From Diaphorobacter limosus (GTDB lineage: Bacteria > Pseudomonadota > Gammaproteobacteria > Burkholderiales > Burkholderiaceae_C): DNA of 64,000 bases. Position 1 is the first letter of the stretch, and each line of letters starts with the position of its first letter. The stretch spans positions 528,501 through 592,500 of the forward strand of contig NZ_CP136921.1 in NCBI RefSeq assembly GCF_033100095.1. The letters are read 5' to 3'. Position numbers and translations under genes: made by a program. Shown in pieces: positions 18,405 to 26,082 of the stretch. Under the pieces are notes generated by a model that was given only the letters and a program-made list of their open reading frames with translations, made no database searches and was not told where the DNA came from.

Positions 18405-19050
18405 GCAGAAGGCCATGGCGCTCTCGCACGCGGGCGGCCTGCTGAACCTGGCCGTGCTGCCCACGCTGGGCACGCGCTGGCTGATACCGCGCCTGGGATC
18501 GTTCACGGCGCAGCACCCTGATGTAACTGTGAACTGTGCAGCGCGCACCGAGCCGTTTGACTTTGCCGGCACGCCTTTTGATGCCGCCATCCATTTTGGC
18601 GCCCCCACCTGGCCTGGCGCCGTGTGCGAGTTCCTGATGCGCGAAGAGGTGGTGCCCGTGGCCAGCCCAGCCTTTCGCCAGGGGCATGGCATACGCAGCC
18701 CGCAGGATCTGACGCGCGTGGTGCTGTTGCAGCAAAGCACGCGCCCCACGCAATGGGCCGAGTGGTTTGAACAGGTGGGCGCACCCACCACCGTGGCGCT
18801 GCGCGGCCCGCGCCTGGAGCATTTCGCCATGATTGCCCAGGCCGCGGTGTGTGGCCAGGGCGTGGCCCTGTTGCCGCGCTTCTTGATCGCGCAGGAGCTG
18901 GCCAGCGCCGGCTTGGTGCAATTGTTTGACGATGCGGTTGTGAGCGCCGACGCCTACTACCTTGTCTACCCCGAAGCGCGTGCGCAGACGCCGCTGGTCA
19001 TGGGCTTCAGAGACTGGCTGCTGGTGCAGTGCGCGGGTAGTCAGGAGTAG
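18405..19050 (+). pseudogene. LysR-family regulator, effector-binding domain only
   Basis: About 214 residues correspond to a LysR substrate-binding domain of the GcvA-like group: NLAVLPTLGTRWLIPRLGSF, HPDVTV, FDAAIHFGAPTWPG, VVPVASPAFR, CGQGVALLPRFLI. The N-terminal helix-turn-helix is missing because the gene is cut at 18404 by the IS1071 derivative. The frame is open back into the inverted repeat, which supplies an artificial ATG at 18355. The C-terminus is intact and ends 3 bases from the convergent qmcA-like gene. Confidence 0.85.
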
Positions 19051-19053
19051 GCA

Positions 19054-19965
19054 TCAACGTTGGCTGGTCTGGATCATCTTCATGGCTGACGCCACCAGGG
19101 CCGAGACCTCGGTCATGTTGCTGGGCACGATGAGGGTAGTGGTGGCGTCGGCGGCGACCTTGCTGTAGGCATCGACGGCCTTCTCGGCCACCTTGAGCTG
19201 CACCGCCTGGTCGCCGCTGGGCTGGCGGATGGCGGCGGCGATGCGCTCGATGGCGCCGGCGGTGGCATCGGCCACGGCGGTGATGGCGGCGGCCTCGCCC
19301 TCGGCGTTGTTGATGGCGGCCTGCTTCTCGCCCTCCGACTTGGCGATGAAGGCCTGACGCTCGCCCTCGGCCAGGTTGATCTGCTCCTGGCGCTTGCCCT
19401 CCGATGTCGCGATCACGGCGCGCTTTTCGCGCTCGGCGGTGATCTGCGCCTGCATGGCGCGCAGGATCTCGGCTGGGGGCGTCAAGTCCTTGATCTCGTA
19501 GCGCAGCACCTTCACGCCCCAGTTGAGCGCCGCCTCGTCGATGGCTTCGACCACCTTGGCATTGATCAGGTCGCGCTCCTCAAAGGTCTTGTCCAGCTCC
19601 AGCTTGCCGATGACCGAGCGCAGCGAGGTCTGCGCCAGCTGCGTCACGGCGCTGATGTAGTTGCTTGAGCCGTAGCTGGCGCGCATCGGGTCGGTGACCT
19701 GAAAGTACAGGATGCCGTCCACCTGCAGCTGCGTGTTGTCCCTGGTGATGCACACCTGGCTGGGCACGTCCAGCGGAATTTCCTTCAGGCTGTGCTTGTA
19801 GGCAATGCGATCGATGAAGGGAATGATGAACTTCGGGCCGGGCGAGAGGGTACCCGCGTACTTGCCCAGGCGCTCCTTCACCCAGGCATGCTGCTGGGGC
19901 ACGATCTTGACGGCGCGGGCGATGAAGATCACGGCGATGACGAAGAGGACGATGGCGACTTCCAT
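19054..19965 (-). CDS. qmcA: SPFH/band 7 (stomatin-like, QmcA-type) membrane protein
   Basis: This 303-residue protein has one N-terminal membrane helix (VAIVLFVIAVIFIARAV) and an SPFH/band 7 domain (VPQQHAWVKERLGKY, PFIDRIAYKHSLKEI). A coiled-coil region full of EGE/EGK repeats follows (ATSEGKRQEQINLAEGERQA). SPFH proteins form large ring assemblies in membrane microdomains. The NfeD gene immediately upstream on the same strand (27 bases) is the usual partner of this family. The likely role is membrane organisation or protease regulation. Confidence 0.93.
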   Translation of the reverse strand: MEVAIVLFVIAVIFIARAVKIVPQQHAWVKERLGKYAGTLSPGPKFIIPFIDRIAYKHSLKEIPLDVPSQVCITRDNTQLQVDGILYFQVTDPMRASYGSSNYISAVTQLAQTSLRSVIGKLELDKTFEERDLINAKVVEAIDEAALNWGVKVLRYEIKDLTPPAEILRAMQAQITAEREKRAVIATSEGKRQEQINLAEGERQAFIAKSEGEKQAAINNAEGEAAAITAVADATAGAIERIAAAIRQPSGDQAVQLKVAEKAVDAYSKVAADATTTLIVPSNMTEVSALVASAMKMIQTSQR

Positions 19966-19992
19966 GGGGGGTATTCTTTCTGTGATTTCAAG

Positions 19993-20424
19993 TTACAGCG
20001 GATCGACCAGCAGCCGGTTGCCCACCAGCTCGGCCACGCGATGAGCGCCGACCGACGGGGTGATGCCAGGACGGTGGATGGCAGTCCAATTGGCGCCGCG
20101 GTATTTGACCTGAGCGGTGCCGTCGGCCTGCCAGGCGTCGATGAAGACGGTTTCGCCCACGTCCAGGTTCACACTGCGCTCGGCCCGGGGGCTGGGTTCG
20201 CCCGGGCGTGAGCGGCGCTTGATATAGGCCACCAGCACCGTGCTGGCCCCGACCACGGCGCAGGTCACGATCTGCATCGTCAGGCCCAGGCCCATGTGCG
20301 CTGCCACGGCGCCTGCGGCCATACCTATGGCCAGCATCAGCAGGTAGAAGGTGCCGCTGAGCAGCTCTATGGCCACGGTGACACCTGCCATCAGCCACCA
20401 GAGAGTGGCGGGATTGAGGTTCAT
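19993..20424 (-). CDS. NfeD-family membrane protein
   Basis: This 143-residue protein has N-terminal hydrophobic segments (LWWLMAGVTVAIELLSGTFYLLMLAIGMAAG, then a second helix pair to ~70). A small C-terminal OB-fold domain (NLDVGETVFIDAWQADGTAQVKYRGANW) follows, as in short NfeD proteins. ATG 20424 follows AAGGAGA by 7 bases and is preferred to an upstream ATG at 20523. It is co-transcribed with the stomatin-like gene, and NfeD and SPFH proteins are known partners. Confidence 0.9.
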   Translation of the reverse strand: MNLNPATLWWLMAGVTVAIELLSGTFYLLMLAIGMAAGAVAAHMGLGLTMQIVTCAVVGASTVLVAYIKRRSRPGEPSPRAERSVNLDVGETVFIDAWQADGTAQVKYRGANWTAIHRPGITPSVGAHRVAELVGNRLLVDPL

Positions 20425-20571
20425 GTTGTATCTCCTTGGCTCGTATTGTGGTTTTTTGTTTCCAGTGCGACGAATTTTGGGCGAAATACCAGCAGTTTCA
20501 TAGGTAACAAGCCCATTTTTCATACACTTCGCGCCTATTTTGTTTATTGACCAGGTTGCCGGAGGCAGCGC
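20425..20571. promoter_or_regulatory. Divergent promoter region (nfeD / decarboxylase)
   Basis: This 147-base gap separates divergently transcribed operons and is clearly more AT-rich than its neighbours (e.g. TTTTTTGTTT, CCTATTTTGTTTATTG), so it must carry both promoters. No confident operator is visible. GGAGG lies 8 bases before the decarboxylase ATG. Confidence 0.5.
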
Positions 20572-22959
20572 ATGAAATTTCGCTTTCCCATCGTCATCAT
20601 CGACGAGGACTATCGTTCAGAAAACACCTCCGGCCTGGGGATCAGGGCGCTGGCCCAGGCCATAGAGGCCGAGGGCTTCGAGGTGCTGGGCGTGACCAGC
20701 TATGGCGACCTGAGCCAATTTGCCCAGCAGCAAAGCCGCGCCAGCGCCTTCATCCTGTCCATCGATGATGAGGAGTTCACCCTGGGCACGGGGCAGGATC
20801 CCATCGTGCACAGCTTGCGCGCCTTCATCGAGGAGGTGCGGCGCAAGAACGTCGAGGTGCCGATCTACGTGCACGGCGAGACCAAGACCGCGCGCCACCT
20901 GCCCAACGACATCTTGCGCGAGCTGCACGGCTTCATCCACATGTTCGAGGACACGCCCGAGTTTGTGGCCAAGCACATCATCCGTGAGGCCAAGAGCTAC
21001 CTGGAGGGGGTGCAGCCGCCGTTCTTCAAGGCGCTGCTGGACTATGCCGAGGATGGCTCCTACAGCTGGCACTGCCCAGGCCACTCGGGTGGCGTGGCGT
21101 TTTTGAAGAGCCCGGTCGGCCAGATGTACCACCAGTTCTATGGCGAGAACATGCTGCGCGCCGACGTGTGCAACGCGGTGGAAGAACTCGGCCAGCTGTT
21201 GGACCACAACGGCGCGATTGGCGAGTCCGAGCGCAATGCCGCGCGCATCTTCAACGCCGACCACTGCTTCTTCGTCACCAATGGCACCAGCACGTCCAAC
21301 AAGATCGTCTGGCACCACGCGGTGGCGCCGGGCGACGTGGTGGTGGTGGATCGCAACTGCCACAAGTCGATACTGCACAGCATCATCATGACCGGGGCCA
21401 TTCCGGTGTTCCTTAAGCCCACGCGCAACCATTTCGGCATCATCGGCCCGATACCGCAAAGCGAGTTCGAACCAGCCACCATCCAGGAAAAGATCCGCGC
21501 CAACCCCTTGCTCAAGGATGTGGATGCGGCCGCAATCAAGCCGCGCGTGCTGACGCTGACGCAGTCCACCTACGACGGCGTGCTCTACAACACCCAGACC
21601 ATCAAGGGCATGCTCGATGGCTATGTCGATAACCTGCACTTTGACGAGGCCTGGATTCCGCATGCGGCCTTCCACCCGTTCTACGGCACCTTCCATGCCA
21701 TGGGCAAGAAGCGCGCGCGGCCACAGCATTCGGTGGTCTATGCCACGCAGTCGGTGCACAAGCTGCTGGCCGGCATCAGCCAGGCCTCGCACGTGCTGGT
21801 GCAGGACAGCCAGACCACCAAGCTCGACCGCCACCTGTTCAACGAGGCCTACCTGATGCACACCTCGACCAGCCCGCAGTACAGCATCATCGCCAGCTGT
21901 GACGTGGCGGCCGCCATGATGGAGCCGCCCGGCGGCACGGCGCTGGTGGAGGAAAGCATCGTCGAGGCGCTGGACTTTCGCCGCGCCATGCGCCAGGTGG
22001 CCGAGGAATTCGGCAAGGACGACTGGTGGTTCAAGGTCTGGGGCCCCGAGGAGCTCGTGGATGAGGGCCTGGGCACGGCCGAGAACTGGGTCTTCCGCAG
22101 CAAGGGCAAAAAGAAGAACGGCGCCGCCAATGCCAGCAAGTGGCACGGTTTTGGCGATCTGGCCGATGGCTTCAACATGCTGGATCCGATCAAGTCCACC
22201 ATCGTCACCCCCGGCCTGAACTTGGACGGAAAATTTGGCAAGACCGGCATTCCGGCCTCCATCGTCACCAAGTACCTGGCCGAGCACGGCGTGGTGGTCG
22301 AGAAGACGGGGCTGTACAGCTTCTTCATCCTGTTCACCATTGGCATCACCAAGGGTCGCTGGAACACGCTGCTGGCCGCGCTGCAGCAGTTCAAGGACGA
22401 CTACGAGAAGAACCAGCCGATGTGGCGCATCCTTCCAGAGTTTTGCCAGCAGCACAAACGCTACGAGAAGATGGGCTTGCGTGACCTGTGCCAGCATGTG
22501 CACGAGCTATACGCAAAGTTCGACATCGCGCGCCTGACGACCGAGATGTACCTCTCAGACCTGACCCCGGCCATGAAGCCCAGCGACGCCTATGCCCACA
22601 TTGCCAAGCGCAAGACCGAGCGCGTGCCCGTCGATGAGCTGGAAGGCCGCATCACCACCAGTCTGATCACGCCGTACCCGCCGGGTATTCCGCTCCTGAT
22701 CCCGGGTGAGGTCTTCAACAGGAAGATCGTGGACTACCTCAAGTTCGCGCGCGAGTTCGCCAAGCTGTGTCCCGGTTTCGAAACCGACATCCACGGCCTG
22801 GTGGAGATCGAGGACGAAAGCGGTAACGTGCACTACTACGCTGACTGCGTGGCCCAGCCGGGCGCCACCGCTGCGCCCAAGGCGCGTAGCGCACGTGCAT
22901 CGGCCAAGGATAAGCTGGTGCAAGTGGGCAGCGACGGCCCCTTCGGCCGCACCCTCTGA
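20572..22959 (+). CDS. Arginine/lysine/ornithine decarboxylase (PLP, fold type I)
   Basis: This 795-residue protein belongs to the large inducible basic amino acid decarboxylase family (AdiA/LdcC/SpeC). It has an N-terminal response-regulator-like wing domain starting FPIVIIDEDYRSENTSG, then the PLP core with the aldimine lysine K397 in TQSVHKLLAG, the FDEAW aspartate and HCPGHSGG-type entry sequences. A C-terminal domain follows to ~760 and then a basic alanine-rich tail (APKARSARASAKDKLV). Similar length and the LPNDILRELHGFIHMFEDT wing favour the AdiA-like arginine branch, but substrate cannot be fixed by eye. The product would be agmatine, cadaverine or putrescine. A strong terminator follows. 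Confidence 0.9.
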   Translation: MKFRFPIVIIDEDYRSENTSGLGIRALAQAIEAEGFEVLGVTSYGDLSQFAQQQSRASAFILSIDDEEFTLGTGQDPIVHSLRAFIEEVRRKNVEVPIYVHGETKTARHLPNDILRELHGFIHMFEDTPEFVAKHIIREAKSYLEGVQPPFFKALLDYAEDGSYSWHCPGHSGGVAFLKSPVGQMYHQFYGENMLRADVCNAVEELGQLLDHNGAIGESERNAARIFNADHCFFVTNGTSTSNKIVWHHAVAPGDVVVVDRNCHKSILHSIIMTGAIPVFLKPTRNHFGIIGPIPQSEFEPATIQEKIRANPLLKDVDAAAIKPRVLTLTQSTYDGVLYNTQTIKGMLDGYVDNLHFDEAWIPHAAFHPFYGTFHAMGKKRARPQHSVVYATQSVHKLLAGISQASHVLVQDSQTTKLDRHLFNEAYLMHTSTSPQYSIIASCDVAAAMMEPPGGTALVEESIVEALDFRRAMRQVAEEFGKDDWWFKVWGPEELVDEGLGTAENWVFRSKGKKKNGAANASKWHGFGDLADGFNMLDPIKSTIVTPGLNLDGKFGKTGIPASIVTKYLAEHGVVVEKTGLYSFFILFTIGITKGRWNTLLAALQQFKDDYEKNQPMWRILPEFCQQHKRYEKMGLRDLCQHVHELYAKFDIARLTTEMYLSDLTPAMKPSDAYAHIAKRKTERVPVDELEGRITTSLITPYPPGIPLLIPGEVFNRKIVDYLKFAREFAKLCPGFETDIHGLVEIEDESGNVHYYADCVAQPGATAAPKARSARASAKDKLVQVGSDGPFGRTL

Positions 22960-22989
22960 CGCGCCACCTGGCATACCGGTCAGGCCAGA

Positions 22990-23020
22990 ACCGAGGGTGA
23001 GCTATGGCCCTCGGTTTTTT
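22990..23020 (+). terminator. Intrinsic terminator after decarboxylase gene
   Basis: ACCGAGGG (22990-22997) pairs perfectly with CCCTCGGT (23008-23015), followed by a run of T to 23020. It ends the decarboxylase transcript. Confidence 0.9.
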
Positions 23021-23029
23021 CTATTGTTT

Positions 23030-23117
23030 TGGCTCAAGTAGCGATATCTGTTGATTGGCCCGTGCCACGCTCGGTAGGCTTGTCATTCGGCGTCAATAGG
23101 AATCGCTACTTGAGCCA
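23030..23117. repeat. 16-bp perfect inverted repeat around a 56-bp core
   Basis: TGGCTCAAGTAGCGAT at 23030-23045 is exactly repeated in inverse form at 23102-23117 (ATCGCTACTTGAGCCA). The core shows no coding potential. It lies between the decarboxylase terminator and the end of the convergent ligase gene. It could be a miniature mobile element or a structured RNA or DNA site. Confidence 0.7.
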
Positions 23118-23123
23118 TTGTTT

Positions 23124-23160
23124 TGATAGCTGATAGCGCTTTATGGACGGGCGCTAGGGC
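23124..23160 (+). repeat. Comamonadaceae-type intergenic repeat, copy 1
   Basis: GATAGCTGATAGCGCTTTAT continuing GGACGGGCGCTAGGGC matches the pattern ATAGCTGnnnnCGCTTnATGnA..GCT seen at three other places in the window. The ligase stop codon (23154-23156, minus strand) is inside this copy. Confidence 0.6.
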
Positions 23161-24032
23161 CCGATTTGGCTAGTTTTTTCACCCGGTGGCTGATCCGCCC
23201 GCACGCGCCAGAAGCGCGCAAAGCGTGGCAGACCGCCGGCGTGCGTGCCGTTGAAGCGGTAGGTCACCAGCGTGCCCAGCGGTGGCGGATCGCGGCGCAG
23301 TGCATCGCTCAGGCCGCTGCCCAGGCGAAAGCGCTGGCCGTCCGGCATTTGCACCAGCAGCGCCCCGGTCTGGCCCGCGTACTTGCCGCGTCCCGGTACA
23401 TGGCCCACCACCAGGCCTTCCGCATCGTCGAAGGACTTGAGCTTGAGCAAATCCTCGCTGCGCCCGCCGCGGTAGGGCGCATCCCCCCGGCGCAGCATCA
23501 GGCCCTCGGCGCCGGCCTTGTCGTGGGCGCGCAGCTGCTGCATCAGCTCGCCATGGCTGGCCACGCGCCACTGCGGCACCGCCTGCACCCAGGGCTGGCC
23601 AATGGCTTCGACCTGGCGTTGCAGAGTGGGCAGCCGGGCATCGAAACCACCCGGCGCGCTGGGCACATCGAACACCATGTAGCGCAGGCCGCGCCACTGC
23701 GCGTCGTCGGGCGCGCCGGCCGCCACTGCGGCCTGCGCGGCGGCGAACCGGCCGCGTCCGGCCCACAGCTCGCCATCCAGGGGCTCTGCCGGCCAGCCGG
23801 CGGTAAACCAGGCGGGTGCGCGAATCGGCAGGCCCTGGCGGCTTTGCAGCTGGCTGCCCGTCCACAGCGCGCGTACGCCGTCGTATTTCTCGCTGACCCG
23901 GTAGGCGGTCACGTCTATTCCAGGGTGGTAACGCTGTGCCAACGTGGGCGAGGGCGGAGCGGCATGCGCCGCCATGCAACCCAAAATCATCAAAAAACAT
24001 AGCTGCAAACGCTTTATATATAAGCGCTGCAT
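23154..24032 (-). CDS. Periplasmic ATP-dependent DNA ligase (LigE-like)
   Basis: This 292-residue protein is a minimal ATP-dependent DNA ligase. The adenylation lysine is in motif I SEKYDGVRALW (K49). Later come LDGELWAGRGRF (motif III-like region), EGLMLR (motif IV) and LLKLKSFDDAEG (motif V), then a C-terminal OB-fold ending RFARFWRVRAD. Residues 1-25 form a signal peptide (LQLCFLMILGCMAAHAA), as in the exported LigE-type enzymes of other beta- and gamma-proteobacteria, which are thought to act on incoming DNA in the periplasm. The start ATG 24032 and the stop at 23154 both lie inside copies of the ATAGCTG...CGCTT repeat. Confidence 0.9.
   Translation of the reverse strand: MQRLYIKRLQLCFLMILGCMAAHAAPPSPTLAQRYHPGIDVTAYRVSEKYDGVRALWTGSQLQSRQGLPIRAPAWFTAGWPAEPLDGELWAGRGRFAAAQAAVAAGAPDDAQWRGLRYMVFDVPSAPGGFDARLPTLQRQVEAIGQPWVQAVPQWRVASHGELMQQLRAHDKAGAEGLMLRRGDAPYRGGRSEDLLKLKSFDDAEGLVVGHVPGRGKYAGQTGALLVQMPDGQRFRLGSGLSDALRRDPPPLGTLVTYRFNGTHAGGLPRFARFWRVRADQPPGEKTSQIGP
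23999..24032 (+). repeat. Comamonadaceae-type intergenic repeat, copy 2 (encodes ligase start)
   Basis: ATAGCTGCAAACGCTTTATA continuing TATAAGCGCTGCAT fits the same repeat pattern. On the minus strand it supplies the start codon and the first ~11 residues (MQRLYIKRLQL) of the ligase signal peptide. Confidence 0.6.
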
Positions 24033-24234
24033 GTGAAAAACATGCTCAGTATCATGGCGGTTCGGGCGCAAAGTGGCATCAACGCGGCGCATGGGATCTC
24101 CCGGGTGGCTTGTCGAGGCCGCATGAACATGCTTGCACAGGGGCAGCGGTGGTGCGGCGGCCTCGGTGGTGAATTCGGGAGGCGGGGGCGAGCCCGTAAA
24201 CTGTAGGCGTCATTCACCCCCCTAAGGAGCACCG

Positions 24235-24459
24235 ATGTTTCCCGAGTATCGCGACCTGATTACCAAGATCAAGGGCCAGGACGGCCACTTCACGCGCCTG
24301 TTTGACAAGCACAACGAGCTGGACCAACTGATCAAGAACATGGAGGCGCGCATCGTCGCCGCCACGATCCATGAGATCGAGAAACTGAAGAAGGAGAAGC
24401 TGCTGCTCAAGGACCAGATCTACGCGCACCTGCGACGCGTGGACGGGGCGCAAGCCTGA
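24235..24459 (+). CDS. YdcH/DUF465 family small coiled-coil protein
   Basis: This 74-residue protein matches DUF465 throughout: FPEYRDLITKIK, HFTRLFDKHNELDQLIKNME, EIEKLKKEKLLLKDQIYAHL. It is one long helical coiled coil. An AAGGAG ribosome site precedes the ATG. DUF465 proteins are widespread in proteobacteria with no settled function. It is monocistronic. Confidence 0.9.
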   Translation: MFPEYRDLITKIKGQDGHFTRLFDKHNELDQLIKNMEARIVAATIHEIEKLKKEKLLLKDQIYAHLRRVDGAQA

Positions 24460-24540
24460 TGCTGCCTGCCTGAACCATCCAGCCCCGCAGGCCATTGTTG
24501 CTGGCAGGGTTTTTTCATTGCCGGGCCGCCCCAAGATGAA

Positions 24541-24562
24541 AAGCCCCCCTCGGGGGGCAGCG
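24541..24562 (-). terminator. GC hairpin with T-run on the minus strand
   Basis: GCCCCCC and GGGGGGC (24543-24558) form a very stable stem with a two-base loop, followed on the minus strand by TTTT. It would stop transcription leaving the IS630 element leftward. Its original owner was lost when the IS and LysR rearrangement occurred. Confidence 0.5.
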
Positions 24563-24574
24563 GGCTACGCGAGG

Positions 24575-25659
24575 CTAGTGTAGTGTTCCATTCTGTTTGG
24601 AGCTTAATCGGCTATTGGCCCGAATGACCTTCTGCAGGATGTCGCGGGCGCTCTTGGTCCAGATGAACGGTTTGGGGTTGGTATTGTGATGTGCCACGTA
24701 TTCATCAATGGCGGCCACCAGCTGCGGCACGCTGGTGAATACGCCGCGGCGCAGCCGTTCTGTGGTCAGGTCACGAAAGAAACGCTCGACCATGTTCAGC
24801 CACGACGCCGAGGTCGGCGTGAAGTGCATGTGAAAGCGCGGGTGCTTGGCCAGCCAGTCCTGCACCACCGGGTGCTTGTGCGTGGCGTAGTTGTCGGCGA
24901 TCAGGTGCAGCGTTTTGTCCTTGGGTGTCTCGCGGTCGATCTGCTTGAGGAACTTCAACCACTGCACATGGGTGTGGCGCTGCTGGCATTGGCTGATGAC
25001 TTGGCCATCGAGCACGTTGAGCGCCGCAAACAATGTGGTCGTGCCGTGGCGCTTGTAGTCGTGCGTCATCGTCTGCGCACGCCCCTTCTTCAGGGGCAGT
25101 TCCGGCTGCGTGCGATCGAGCGCCTGCACCTGGCTCTTCTCGTCGCAGCACAGCACCAGGGCATGCTCAGGCGGGGACATGTACAAGCCCACGATGTCTT
25201 CGAGCTTCTGGGCAAACTGGGGGTCACGCGAGACCTTGAAGCTGTGCACCAGATGCGGCTTGAGCCCGTGCGCATGCCAATGGCGCATCACGGTGCTGGC
25301 GCTGACGCCCAGCAGCGTGCCCATCTTGCGGTGCTCCAGTGCGTGATCGCTTCGGGGCTGCTCTGGGTTGTCAACTGCACCAGCTGGGCCACGTCCACCT
25401 TTACCGGCGGCGCGCCGCGTGGCAAGTCGCGCTCGATAGCCTTGATGCCGCCTTGCAGGTAGCGCTCGCGCCAGCGCGCCGGCTGCATGCGACCGATGCC
25501 CAGTTGCGCGGCAATATCCTTGTTGTTCAGGCCCTGGTCTGCCAGCAAGATGATGCGTGCGCGCTGCGCCAGACGTACGCTCGTCAGGCCCGAGCGCCAA
25601 AGCTTCGTCAACGCCGCACGCTCTTCATCCGTCAATTCGATCTTTGGCGCAACTCGCAT
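24575..25659 (-). pseudogene. IS630-family transposase, one-base frameshift
   Basis: The N-terminal part (from ATG 25659, [19 protein letters not shown]) holds an HTH domain with [12 protein letters not shown]. The C-terminal part carries the DDE catalytic triad: [25 protein letters not shown] and [13 protein letters not shown]. The two parts are in different frames. The break is near 25330, where GAGCACCGCAAG would need one more C to give [15 protein letters not shown]. No slippery run typical of programmed shifting is obvious. The stop codon uses flanking target bases. Confidence 0.85.
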
Positions 25660-25740
25660 GGATTGGCTCCCTTTCAAGCTCCAGTTAAGCATGGGATACC
25701 AGCCGACTTTTTAAGTTCAATCAAGAATCGAACGCTACAC
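24578..25740 (-). mobile_element. IS630-family insertion sequence
   Basis: Imperfect terminal inverted repeats GTGTAGTGTTCCATTCT (24578) and AGAATCGAACGCTACAC (to 25740) are flanked on both sides by TA (24576-24577 and 25741-25742), the usual IS630 target duplication. One transposase gene on the minus strand fills the element but is frameshifted. The LysR gene on its right has no counterpart on its left, so a deletion or rearrangement occurred next to it. Confidence 0.88.
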
Positions 25741-25742
25741 TA

Positions 25743-26070
25743 GCAGCGCCGGTAGTCGCGATGGCGTGATACCGTCCGACAAGGCGATGCGCAACTGGCC
25801 GTGAAAACCATTGGCGGCCGATCTGACGCTGTCGCGTGCCTGCTCTATGGAGGCAAAGACGCGTGGAACGTGTTCCAGGAAAAGTCGCCCCGCACGGGTC
25901 AGTTGAGTGCTGCGGGTGGTGCGAACAAACAGGCGTGCTCCTAGTTCCTCTTCCAGCTCCTTGACGGCGCGGGACAGGGGCGACTGATCGATATGCAACC
26001 GTTCTGCAGCACGGGCGAAGTGGAGCTCCTCAGCAACCGCCAAAAAGTAACGAAGGTGACGTAATTCCAT
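25743..26070 (-). pseudogene. LysR-family regulator, N-terminal fragment
   Basis: 109 residues begin MELRHLRYFLAVAEELHFARAA and give a complete winged helix-turn-helix (DQSPLSRAVKELEEELGARLF) and the start of the effector domain (GQLRIALSDGI). The gene ends at the IS630 boundary. It is not the missing half of the LysR fragment at 18405, because both fragments include the start of the effector domain. Confidence 0.88.
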
Positions 26071-26082
26071 AATTTTGCGCCT

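Noticed and set aside
18355..19050. Apparent full LysR gene starting inside the IS1071 repeat
   Set aside because: The first ~17 residues are translated inverted repeat. The DNA-binding domain is absent, so it is a fragment with a fortuitous ATG.
20617..22503. 628-codon open frame on the strand opposite the decarboxylase gene
   Set aside because: It has no family motifs, and its length follows from high-GC antisense frames. The plus-strand decarboxylase has clear PLP motifs. The same applies to the long antisense frames over yejA, the FeS-BCP gene, thrS and pheT.
25288..25600. Programmed frameshift in the IS630 transposase
   Set aside because: No slippery heptamer or stimulatory structure was seen at the junction. 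A single missing C restores the normal reading, so decay or error is more likely.
18405..26070. The two LysR fragments as halves of one split gene
   Set aside because: Both fragments contain the beginning of the effector domain with unrelated sequence, so they come from different genes.
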